A stretch of DNA of 30,937 nucleotides. It comes from Chrysochromulina parva (Eukaryota > Haptophyta > Prymnesiales > Chrysochromulinaceae). The stretch covers positions 1 to 30,937 of the forward strand of contig PJAB01000282.1 in assembly GCA_002887195.1 (NCBI GenBank), in the 5' to 3' direction. Within the stretch, counting starts at the first letter, position 1. The number at the start of each line of letters is the position of its first letter. Below are positions 17,113-25,165 of this stretch, piece by piece. The position numbers and the translations under genes were made by a program. The notes under the pieces were generated by a model. It saw nothing but the letters and a program-made list of their open reading frames with translations. It was not told the DNA's origin and ran no database searches.

Positions 17113-17574
17113 GCTTTCTCTTTTCAATGTTGCTTGTTGGTCTGTCGGTCCACCATTCATCGCCATTGACGACGCGCCCTCCCGCTGTCTTTGAAGGCAC
17201 ACAAAACGCACCCCTATGCACACTCCAGTGCCCCCAAATCCGGCCGTCGAGCCCCTTTACGAGCCCCTCGCGGCCTCGTTTCTCGATTCCTTCTCGTGTG
17301 AGGAATTACTTCATTATGATAAAGGCTGCGAAACTGCGTTCGGTCAGTTCGGTCAGCGTTCGGTCCGGTTTCAGCGTTCGGTCAGCGCGGGGAGACCGGA
17401 ACGAAGTCGATGCGTGTCGCCCGTCGCCAGCACCGGACTATTCGCGAACAGTCCGAGCAGTCGAGCGCGCTCAAGGCGCGGCTGCGGCCCGCAGAAGGCC
17501 GTCGCGCGACCCTCTGCCGTGCGAGGGTCGTCAATTCTAAATTCACGAGAATACTGAGTGTATTCAAACGTGTT
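17113..17574. other. Spacer with TTCGGTCAG repeats and a near-palindrome
   Basis: Between TBL-2 and the right repeat copy. TTCGGTCAG is repeated back to back at 17339-17356 and again at 17377-17385, with a partial copy between. A 20-bp near-palindrome (9 of 10 pairs), GGACTATTCGCGAACAGTCC, lies at 17435-17454. A reading frame runs from about 17410 through the repeat into the next gene, but its first part looks non-coding. Confidence 0.5.
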
Positions 17575-17779
17575 CGTACCGGTACCGGTAAAAAGACACC
17601 GGGGGGAGCCGGGACACACACGAGACACACGGAACACGCGGACGCACAAAGGCACACAGACCACACAGACGAACCTCACAACCATCCAAACCCACCAACA
17701 ACACACACCCCGCACGTCAGCGCGACGACCGAAGCCGCGGCCGACTCAACAGCCGCAGGCCCGGAGCCGACCGATCCCC
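17575..17779 (+). repeat. ~205-bp repeat element, right copy
   Basis: Inverted partner of 15561-15770; it starts CGTACCGGTACCGG and ends about 40 bp before the ATG of the glycosyltransferase. Orientation relative to the downstream gene is the same as for the left copy and FkbM. The reading frame through it is open in more than one frame (for example giving KKTPGG or PVKRHRG peptides), as expected for GC-rich repeat DNA rather than protein. Confidence 0.9.
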
Positions 17780-17820
17780 GTGGCCGACTCAGAAGAGGCC
17801 GCCCACCGGTACCCACACCC

Positions 17821-19100
17821 ATGTCCGAGTCCCTGGCTTTCCCTTCAAAGGCATCGCTCGCGGTCGCCTGCAAGAGGAGCGGAATTCTTGGTGAGCCTAG
17901 GCTCAGCCTGGGTGGAGTGATGACGGCCAATGCCGCCGTTCCTCTGCTCGTCCTTTTTTACGACGACAGGTACAATGAAACGCGCGATCGGCTCACGATG
18001 CCCGTATACCGTAGCCTCGACCGCGAGAACATTCCATTCCTCGTAGGCAGTCCGGAGGGTACCATCAGCACCGGCCGGCCTGGCGACGGGCCGGCCAATC
18101 GCAAGCTGTTGCACTATCGGCCTGGACACAAGATACGATGGCTCCTCCAGGTATTGCCCACGGTGCGTGCTGAGCTTGTGCTGCTGCTCGACACCGATGT
18201 CCTCTGGCTGTGCAGTGCGGCCGAGGTGATCGAGAAGCGCGTGAAGACGCTCGCGCAGATGGAACTGGCGGCAGCACGCACCGTCATCCTCTTTGGAGAG
18301 AAGGGCATGTGGCCGCCGTATCAGGAGTTTCGCGGCGTGCAGCTCCGCTCCAATGAGACGGCGGGCTACCCGCCTGCAACAGCGCGCGAGCCCTTCCGTT
18401 TCGTGAACGCCGGCGCGGCGCTCGGACGGCCTCGCGACGTGCTCGCCATGCTCGAATGCATGCAGGCACGGTACGAGGGCTTCCCGGATGCATGCCCCGC
18501 TGGCCATGGGCCGGACGGCGAGCTGCGGTACTATTCGCCCAATCGATCCTACGTGCCACCGCCATTAGTGGTGCCGAGTCGGCTGACCAAGTATTATCAT
18601 GGGATGCGGCTGCACGGGAGCAACTGGGGGTGGGAGCAGGGATGCTTCCACATGTACTACCTCGAGCACGTCCATGCCGAGCTCACGGCCGCGTGCCCTC
18701 CGGTCGTGCTCGACCGCGCGGCAAGGTGTCTCGTTAACCTGGCAGGTGTGAATGGTACCTCGCTGGCGCTCTCGCGCGCCGAAGCCGAGCACGGGCGCCG
18801 TGATGGGCGCCCACGCGCGCTGCTTCCGAGAGACGGGCGAGCGCCCGTGCGCACTGCACGCCAACGGCCCTTCCAAGGCCTCGCTCAAGCCGCTGGCCGA
18901 GTGGTGGAATGGCAGAGGCGGTGCAATACGAAGAGGCGGGCAAGGTGGCGTGTGGTCACAATACGAAGAGGCCGGACACGGACCGCTACTCCTCAAAGGT
19001 CTGGTGGTACGACGCGACGCCGCCCTTTCACTATGACCTGGGAAACGAACCCTCTGTGAAAAAGAGGCCTTCCAGGCGTGGACGAGCGTGGTTTGCGTGA
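17821..19100 (+). CDS. PLOD/LH3-like glycosyltransferase with a disturbed 3' frame
   Basis: From ATG 17821 the frame encodes a GT domain like that of procollagen lysyl hydroxylase/glucosyltransferase and related collagen-type GTs. It has VPLLVLFYDDRY, then LLLDTDVLWL with DTD at residues 124-126 for metal-nucleotide binding. Next come VILFGEKGMWPP, FRFVNAGAALGR and a late LDRAARCLVNLAGVNGT. The expected closing motif ALHANGPSK (18851-18877) is in the next frame, shifted by +1. A second +1 shift would then reach WWYDATPPFHYDL and stop at 19098-19100. In the first frame the stop is at 19057-19059. Either two frameshifts (pseudogene or assembly error) or small introns explain this; 18746-18830 (CAG|GTGTGA ... 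CCGAG|AG) would restore the frame but shortens the family spacing. No upstream ATG is in frame except GTG/ATG within spacer sequence. Confidence 0.68.
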
Positions 19101-19398
19101 ACGTGTAGTGTCGACGTTCTGAAGCACCGGTTCACATGAAAATAGTAATTTCTGAGGGCGCCGCGCGTTTAATCTCTGACGAGGGTGCTGTATCGCCCGA
19201 ACCGAACGGAAACGGGAAACCTACTACCGTAGTACGCTTGTAGTACGCTACGGCCTAGCGCCTACGCCCCGCACGTGTAGAGCGATCGATTCGCGAGTCG
19301 AAGACCGAAAATCTCGAGGTACCGACGACACACTCAACTCCTACTCAACTCGTCGAGGCACGAGAGTTCCTCGGTTTCTGGAGATGGGTCTCGACGGC
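19101..19398. other. Convergent spacer
   Basis: 298 bp between two 3' ends. It has a short direct repeat GTAGTACGCT at about 19230 and 19241, and nothing else I can name. Confidence 0.4.
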
Positions 19399-22300
19399 TC
19401 AGGCATCGACGTGCGAGACCCTTGGCGCGATTTCCGGTGTGTAAGGGTCAGGTATCGCGCTCGGGGGCGGCCTCGTGGTGACAGGGCCCTCCCAGTGTGA
19501 GCCGGGCGAGATGGTGCTTGGCAAGTTGCGTGGTGCAGGGGTGCTCGGCACGATCGGTGGTGCAGGGGTGGCCGCCGCCTTGTCGGGCTTCCACACGAGG
19601 GCGAACGTAAGGGTGGCCCCATTCCCCTCACCCGCGAGCGGCTCGCGGTCGTAACGGTACTCCAGCCGCGTCTCGTCCGCAAACTGTCCGAGAGGGACCT
19701 CGAGTTCGCCCAGAGGCTTGTCCTGCGCAAAGTGGTTGCGATCCCATACTTGGAGCGTGAGTACCAGAGGCACAAGCTCTCGCCGCGAGGCAAGTGGCCA
19801 CGAGGCCGATTCATCCCATCGAGGATGGAGTTTCCAAGGGACCACGGACGATCGCCACTCCTCCTGCCCAGGCAGCTTGAGGACCACGTACGGGTCGCTC
19901 GTGTTGGTCATGTCGACGGCTTCGAGGCCGTCGGCGCCCTCGAGTTCCACCACGAAGAGACCAGCTTGCTCCAACCGGCGCCCGTCATCACGGCCCTCGG
20001 CCGCGCCCGTCATCACGTCATCACGGCCCTCGGCCGCGCCCGTCATCACGTCATCACGGCCCTCGGCCGCGCCCCCCTTGAGTTTATTTCCGAGCTTTGG
20101 CACGAGTGGATGCTGCTGCTGCTGCCTCGACTGCTGCAGCTGCAGCTGGAGGAGCTGCTGCTTCTCTTTCTCCTCCGGTGATCGGGGCGCAGGCGCCCGT
20201 TGAAGGGGTTGTTTCACAAGCGCCACGTTCAGCCGCTTCCTGTCACCCGCATCGGTGCCCTCGACCTTGCCTTCGATCGTCTCGACGAGCTTGGTGCGCT
20301 CGCGCACGCCCATCTGATAGGGCGAGCCATGCCGCCACGAGCGACCGCCCTCCGAAGTCCGTCGCGGCGAGTCGCGCTTGAGGATCGGCGGCTTCGTCAT
20401 CTCGAGCTCACGCGCCGCCTGGCTGAACTCGAACAGATCGAGTGTCGCGTCGCCGCCCAGCTTCGCCCAGCCGTGAGCCACCTGGAGAGCGGCTTTGCCC
20501 GCCCAAGAGTCGAGGTCCGCACCGAGGGCGCGCAGCGCGAGCGGCAGGCGCGCGATGTCGAGCACGCGCATCTCCGACGACGTGGACGAGGGCGACGCGG
20601 GCGGCGGAGCACCCGCAGGAGCATCCGTGTCCGAAGCGACCAGCGCGCTGGCGCCGCTAGCAGTTGCGCCGCTCGCAGTCGCCGGACGGGAGAGCTCGTC
20701 AAAGACAGCTCTGACTTTGGGCGGTGGACGCTGCGGCTTGGGCGTGCATGGAACGTTGATGCGCGGGAGCTCGTTGCCCGTGACGGCATTCGAGCCCATC
20801 GTGTGCTGCAGCGTCACAGGCTTCTCATTATGGCTGTCGCCCCGGTGCGTCTGGTTGCCTGCGTTGATGATCATTGTCGTCGGGAAGACGGACGGGTTCA
20901 CCTTGTCCGTTGAGGGCACGACGATCTCGAGGTGGAGCTCGCCCTTGAGATATGGCTCGGCCGACGGCCACGTGGTGCACCCGATCACGTGATGGCGGAC
21001 GATCTTCTCATCAAGCAGGAACGTGGGGCCCGCCGACTCGTACCCTGGCTGCACCGTCGCCGTGAGCAGGTACTTGTCGTCCGTGTACTCTGGGAAGGAG
21101 AAGCCTTTGACGTCGTACCCGACGCGGTTCGTGATGCGCGTGCGCAGGAAGAACTGAAGTCGCTGCGGCAGCTGCTGGTGAGGCTCGAGGCGTGCAGCCC
21201 GCGGCGCGGCGGCGGCGATGCGCGTGTTCGTGAAGCACACGAGAGGCGCGAGGCGCGCCGGCCGAAGCTTGGCCTGATCCGACGGGAGCAGCGGCGGAGA
21301 GCGCCGGCCGCTCAGCGGCGGCGGTGCGCGCGGGATGGCGCCCGCGTACGGCGGAAGCGGGTGCGGCTTGGGCAGCGGCTTGGGGGACGTTGCGATCGCG
21401 AGAGCCTTGGCCTCCGCCTCCTTCTTCTCTCGCTCCTCTCTCTGCTTCCGATTCCAGCTGCCCATGCACGAGGGCGCACCAACCACCACAACAGGCCCCT
21501 TGGGCTTTTTCGCCTGCCGCACCGCCTCCTCCTTCTCCCACGCAGTTTGGTACGGTTTGCGTACGCTCTCCGAGGCCCGGCGCGCCGATTGAGAGCCCCT
21601 GAGGGCTGAAGCTGCCGAGAACAGCCGTGCCACGCGGCCGAGCCGCGCGCTGGACGCGCCTTTCTCGCCGTCCTTGTCTCGACTTGACTTGTCGCCCTTG
21701 TCGACCTCGTCGCCCTCGTCGCCTTCGTCGCCTTCGCCACCCTCATCACCTTCGCCACTTTCGTCGCCTTCGCCACCCTCGTCGCCCTGGTCGCTCATGG
21801 GCGAGCCTCCGGTGGCTGTCAGCGTCGCTGCCTGCCGCAGTGATGACCAGGATGATGAATTGGGCGTCCGGTCCTTTGCCGGCTGCTCTGCCGCAGTGGC
21901 CGGTGGCGGCGACCCTTTCTCTGGCGAGGCATCCTCCTGCGAGAGCTTCTCATGGAGCTCAGCCCACTCGGGTTGGCTCAGCCCCCCTCCGGACCACGCG
22001 GACACCGAGATTGAGACGATGCGCTTCCCGTCTCCGATCGAGACGATGGGCTTGCCGCCGCCCTCGCCGCCCTCGCCGCTGCTGCCAGCTGCTGCGGCCT
22101 CGGCAAATACCTCGGCGCTCACCACTCGCGAGGCCTCTGCATGCAACGCCTCGCGCGCCGACAAGATGGCATCCACGCCGGCCACCGACGACGTAAGCGT
22201 GCCGCCCTGCATTAGGAACGTATTACATGCCGAGTCAGCGTCTAGCTTCGCGATCGCGTCCGCATAGGCGGTGAGCGCCCGGGTGGGCGACGCGAGAGCT

Positions 22301-24795
22301 TCGAGGGCTCGGTGCAAGTTGGCGGTGGCCAATTGCGAGGTGGCGCTCGACTCGGCAGCGGCCGCGGTCGCCTCCGCACTGCGTGAGTACAGGAGGTCCT
22401 CTACCGCCTCGGCGCCCTCGCCAGGCGAGGCGCCGTAATGGGCGCCTCGACGGCTGGAGGCGAGGTCCGACCGGTAGGACTCTAGCAACAGACGATCATC
22501 ATCCGTGGCCTCGTCGTACTCGTCGTACTCATCCTCGTAGCCATCGTGGTCATCGTGGCCGCGGCCGCCGGCGCCGTCGCCGCCGCCGCCACCGTCGTAG
22601 CCGCCGTAACCGTAGCCGTCGAGGCGCTCATCGGCCGCGCAGCGCGCGCGCGCGCGTACACTGCCTCCGTCGGCGTAGCTGGCCGACGAGGGCGTGTAGT
22701 CCGAGTACGCACTCGAGATGGGGGAGGTGATGGCCCCCGGGGAGGTAGTATACCCCGGAGCGCCACCCATAGGGCGAGGGGGCAGCGGGAGTGTCGGCAC
22801 CACAACGGCCGTTGGCGGCGAGGCGCGCGGCCGCACGCCCGTAGCGAGCGGCGGCGATGCGGCAGCGAGCGCGACGCGGCCAGCGGAGGCCAGCGAGTGC
22901 CGCCTCATTGGTCCCTCAGAGGTCGTCGGCGCGGCCGCCTCGTCGCCCAGAGCACCGTACGCGCGGCCATCGCTCACGACAGCGCGACGCACCCGCCCCC
23001 AGCGGCGCGAGAGGGCGGCGCAGCAGCCGCCGCCTCCCCCGAAACAGTCCTCGTCGTCTTTGCCCTCGTTGTCACCTCCGATTGTGCACAGCACCGAGCA
23101 CAGCGCATCGACGGGCAGGACACAGCAGCAGCAGGCATAGAAGACGTGCGGCGCACACGAGCCGCCGCAAAAGAGGACGAAGAGCACGAGCGCCACGATC
23201 CAGAAGAGGACGAACCATCTCGAGCCATAGTCCCACGGTGGAGGCGGCGGCGACGACGGCGGCGGTGATGAGGGTGGAGGCTGCGGAGGCGGCGAGGGCG
23301 GCGGTAGTGAGGGTGGAGGCTGTGGCCGCGGCGATGGCGGCGGCGATGGTGGCGGCGACCCGGGCGTTGGCGAGGGTGGCGGTGGTGAGGGAGGCGGTGA
23401 GGGAGGCGGAGACAATGGTGGTGGCGACGGTGGAGGCGGTGATGGTGGTGGCAATGGTGGTGGTGATGAGGGTGGAGGCGGTGTCGGTGGTGGTGGTGAT
23501 GGTGGAGGCGGCATGGGTGGCGGCGGCGAGGGTGGCAGTGGTGAGGGAGGCGGAGAGGGAGGCGGAGACGAAGGTGGTGGCGACGGTGGAGGCGTTGATG
23601 GCGGTGGCGATGGTGGTGGTGGAGCGGGTGGAGGCGGTGTCGGTGGTGGTGGTGATGGTGGAGGCGGCATGGGTGGCGGTGGCGAGGGTTGTGGCGGCGA
23701 CGGCGGCGGTGATGAGGGCGGCGGCAGCGGCGGCAGCGCGGGCGACGGCGGCGGCGGCGAGGGCGATGGCGGCGGCGGCGGCATCGATGGGGGCAGATGC
23801 GACACGACTGCGGTCACATGCGCATGCCGCGTGAAGTCATGATCCGCAAGAGGGTCACTCGGTCGCTCGGCGAGGCAGAGCACGTAGATCGCCGAGCTCG
23901 TGCCATCGACTGCCCCCGGAAGCGTCACCCACATTGACAGAGTCGAGTCGAGCGTCGAGCCGTAGATCGAGCGGTCGGCGCTCGCCGAGCCGGAGCAGCC
24001 GTGGGTGCTCAAGGGCATCAGGCGCGCCTCCATCCCCTGGCGGAGGGCGTGCGCGCCAACGAATGAGACCTCGAACGGCACGTCGTGTGTCACCTGGAGC
24101 GTGTGGTCGGCGTTGTTGTCGTCCACTTGCATGAAAATGTGCGGCGGCGGCGAGGGCGGCGGCGAGGGAGGAGGCCAGGGCTTTGGCGGCGGTGGCGGCG
24201 GTGGCGGCGGCAGTGGCGAAGGAGGTGGTGGCAGCGGTGGAGGAGGCGGCGAAGGCGGGGGAGGCGGCGGCGGCGGCGCGGGCGGCAGAAGCGGCGACGG
24301 AGGTGGTGGCAGCAGTGGAGGAGGCAGCGGAGAGGGCGGCGGCGGCGGCGGCGGCGGCGTAGGAGGTGGCGGCGACTGTGGCGGCGGAGGAGGAGGCAGC
24401 GGTGAAGGCGGCGGCGGCGGCGAGGGTGGTGGTAGAGGCGATAGGTGCATATCGAGCACGACCTTTTGCAGCCATGCTTCGGTGAAGTCGGACGGCGGAG
24501 GCAACTGTGGTTGCGGTGGAGAAGACAGCGGAGACGGAGGAGGTGGCAGCGGAGACGGCGGCGGCGGCGGTGGCGACGGTGATGGCGGCGGCGGTGAGGA
24601 CGACGGTTTGGCTATCGACAAGGGCAGCCCAGGAGGCCAGGCGGCGTGCAATGGCAGCCCGGGAGGCCAGGGTGGCGTGGCCTGGCCATCCTGTTCTTCT
24701 TGAGGCCACGCGGGCTCGCTGCCGAGGACGACCAGAGCGAGGAGCAGCAGCGAAAGGATGCCGGTGGGTGCAGAGGACCTTTGCGTCAGCACCAT
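19399..24795 (-). CDS. Giant single-pass surface protein: Pro-rich arms, ectodomain, cytoplasmic C2 domain
   Basis: 1798 residues from ATG 24795 (the longer frame begins with GTG). Order: signal peptide (~13-32, ILSLLLLALVVLG); PPSP/PPPP arm (~60-220); compact ectodomain (~220-330, with two Cys); second PPSP arm (~332-518); membrane span (~527-544, WFVLFWIVALVLFVLF) followed by a CCCC cluster. A ~1250-residue cytoplasmic part follows, with Tyr/Asp/Gly-rich, acidic Gly-Asp-Glu repeat (~1000-1038) and Pro-rich stretches, and an unassigned folded-looking block (~1180-1320). It ends in a C2 domain (~1605-1735) with NTSDPYVVLKL, LHPRWDESASWPL and LTLQVWDRNHFAQDKPLGE. The Pro arms resemble pherophorin/extensin modules of algal walls; C2 domains bind phospholipid, often with Ca2+. 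Role inferred: linking surface matrix to the membrane cytoskeleton or signalling. Confidence 0.78.
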   Translation of the reverse strand: MVLTQRSSAPTGILSLLLLALVVLGSEPAWPQEEQDGQATPPWPPGLPLHAAWPPGLPLSIAKPSSSPPPPSPSPPPPPPSPLPPPPSPLSSPPQPQLPPPSDFTEAWLQKVVLDMHLSPLPPPSPPPPPSPLPPPPPPQSPPPPTPPPPPPPPSPLPPPLLPPPPSPLLPPAPPPPPPPPSPPPPPLPPPPSPLPPPPPPPPPKPWPPPSPPPSPPPHIFMQVDDNNADHTLQVTHDVPFEVSFVGAHALRQGMEARLMPLSTHGCSGSASADRSIYGSTLDSTLSMWVTLPGAVDGTSSAIYVLCLAERPSDPLADHDFTRHAHVTAVVSHLPPSMPPPPPSPSPPPPSPALPPLPPPSSPPPSPPQPSPPPPMPPPPSPPPPTPPPPAPPPPSPPPSTPPPSPPPSSPPPSPPPSPLPPSPPPPMPPPPSPPPPTPPPPSSPPPLPPPSPPPPSPPPLSPPPSPPPSPPPPSPTPGSPPPSPPPSPRPQPPPSLPPPSPPPQPPPSSPPPSSPPPPPWDYGSRWFVLFWIVALVLFVLFCGGSCAPHVFYACCCCVLPVDALCSVLCTIGGDNEGKDDEDCFGGGGGCCAALSRRWGRVRRAVVSDGRAYGALGDEAAAPTTSEGPMRRHSLASAGRVALAAASPPLATGVRPRASPPTAVVVPTLPLPPRPMGGAPGYTTSPGAITSPISSAYSDYTPSSASYADGGSVRARARCAADERLDGYGYGGYDGGGGGDGAGGRGHDDHDGYEDEYDEYDEATDDDRLLLESYRSDLASSRRGAHYGASPGEGAEAVEDLLYSRSAEATAAAAESSATSQLATANLHRALEALASPTRALTAYADAIAKLDADSACNTFLMQGGTLTSSVAGVDAILSAREALHAEASRVVSAEVFAEAAAAGSSGEGGEGGGKPIVSIGDGKRIVSISVSAWSGGGLSQPEWAELHEKLSQEDASPEKGSPPPATAAEQPAKDRTPNSSSWSSLRQAATLTATGGSPMSDQGDEGGEGDESGEGDEGGEGDEGDEGDEVDKGDKSSRDKDGEKGASSARLGRVARLFSAASALRGSQSARRASESVRKPYQTAWEKEEAVRQAKKPKGPVVVVGAPSCMGSWNRKQREEREKKEAEAKALAIATSPKPLPKPHPLPPYAGAIPRAPPPLSGRRSPPLLPSDQAKLRPARLAPLVCFTNTRIAAAAPRAARLEPHQQLPQRLQFFLRTRITNRVGYDVKGFSFPEYTDDKYLLTATVQPGYESAGPTFLLDEKIVRHHVIGCTTWPSAEPYLKGELHLEIVVPSTDKVNPSVFPTTMIINAGNQTHRGDSHNEKPVTLQHTMGSNAVTGNELPRINVPCTPKPQRPPPKVRAVFDELSRPATASGATASGASALVASDTDAPAGAPPPASPSSTSSEMRVLDIARLPLALRALGADLDSWAGKAALQVAHGWAKLGGDATLDLFEFSQAARELEMTKPPILKRDSPRRTSEGGRSWRHGSPYQMGVRERTKLVETIEGKVEGTDAGDRKRLNVALVKQPLQRAPAPRSPEEKEKQQLLQLQLQQSRQQQQHPLVPKLGNKLKGGAAEGRDDVMTGAAEGRDDVMTGAAEGRDDGRRLEQAGLFVVELEGADGLEAVDMTNTSDPYVVLKLPGQEEWRSSVVPWKLHPRWDESASWPLASRRELVPLVLTLQVWDRNHFAQDKPLGELEVPLGQFADETRLEYRYDREPLAGEGNGATLTFALVWKPDKAAATPAPPIVPSTPAPRNLPSTISPGSHWEGPVTTRPPPSAIPDPYTPEIAPRVSHVDA
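19981..20072 (-). repeat. 33-bp tandem repeat (three copies)
   Basis: Copies with exact 33-bp spacing (TCACGG at 19988, 20021, 20054) encode GAAEGRDDVMT-type 11-residue repeats just before the C2 domain. A typical coding minisatellite. Confidence 0.9.
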
Positions 24796-25165
24796 GGGTG
24801 CGTCCCACACTCCGAGTCAGGGTGGACGCCGGCCGATCGAAAGAGGTAGCTTTTGGTTCGAAGGGGCGTGGGATGTTGAAGGGGTGCGGGAACTGGTGCG
24901 GGGGGCTTTCTACTTTTGAACGCACGTACAACGGTCCAGCGTATTCTCCCGGGGAGTCTGAGGCACCATGGGTGTAGGCTTTGTGTATTGTGGAACCCCT
25001 TATCCATGGGTGGTGTACAGTACTCGAGTTGTCTAATTAGAAACAAAGACAACCTGAGAAGATTACCGTCGTGTACGATGCCTACACATCCTTGTGAATC
25101 ATGTCTCATTGACTTAACTTGAACTTGACTTGACTTAACTTGACTTGACTTGTCTTGAGTGACGA
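24796..25165. promoter_or_regulatory. Divergent promoter region, surface protein / NIPA-like gene
   Basis: 370 bp between opposing ATGs. CCATGGGTG-type motifs occur at the surface-protein start (24793), 24968 and 25004. The right end is filled by the TGACTT repeat. No clear TATA box. Confidence 0.45.
25110..25156 (+). repeat. TTGACTT/TTAACTT repeat at the NIPA-like start
   Basis: About eight irregular copies of a (T)GACTT or (T)AACTT unit end 9 bp before ATG 25166, so they should be in the mRNA leader or core promoter. The same unit precedes NSUN2. Confidence 0.8.

Noticed and set aside
17410..17820. N-terminal extension of the glycosyltransferase through the repeat
   Set aside because: The frame is open, but the sequence is the repeat element itself, whose other copy is non-coding near FkbM; the GT domain begins only after ATG 17821.
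18924..18972. 35-nt intron bounded by CAATACGAAGAGGC repeats
   Set aside because: Too short for a spliceosomal intron and the ends are not GT-AG; a small out-of-frame duplication is a simpler reading.
23513..24703. Long Gly-rich plus-strand reading frames opposite the surface-protein gene
   Set aside because: They are the antisense of PPSP/PPPP coding repeats (GGN codons opposite CCN) and have no domain; the minus strand has a signal peptide, membrane span and C2 domain.
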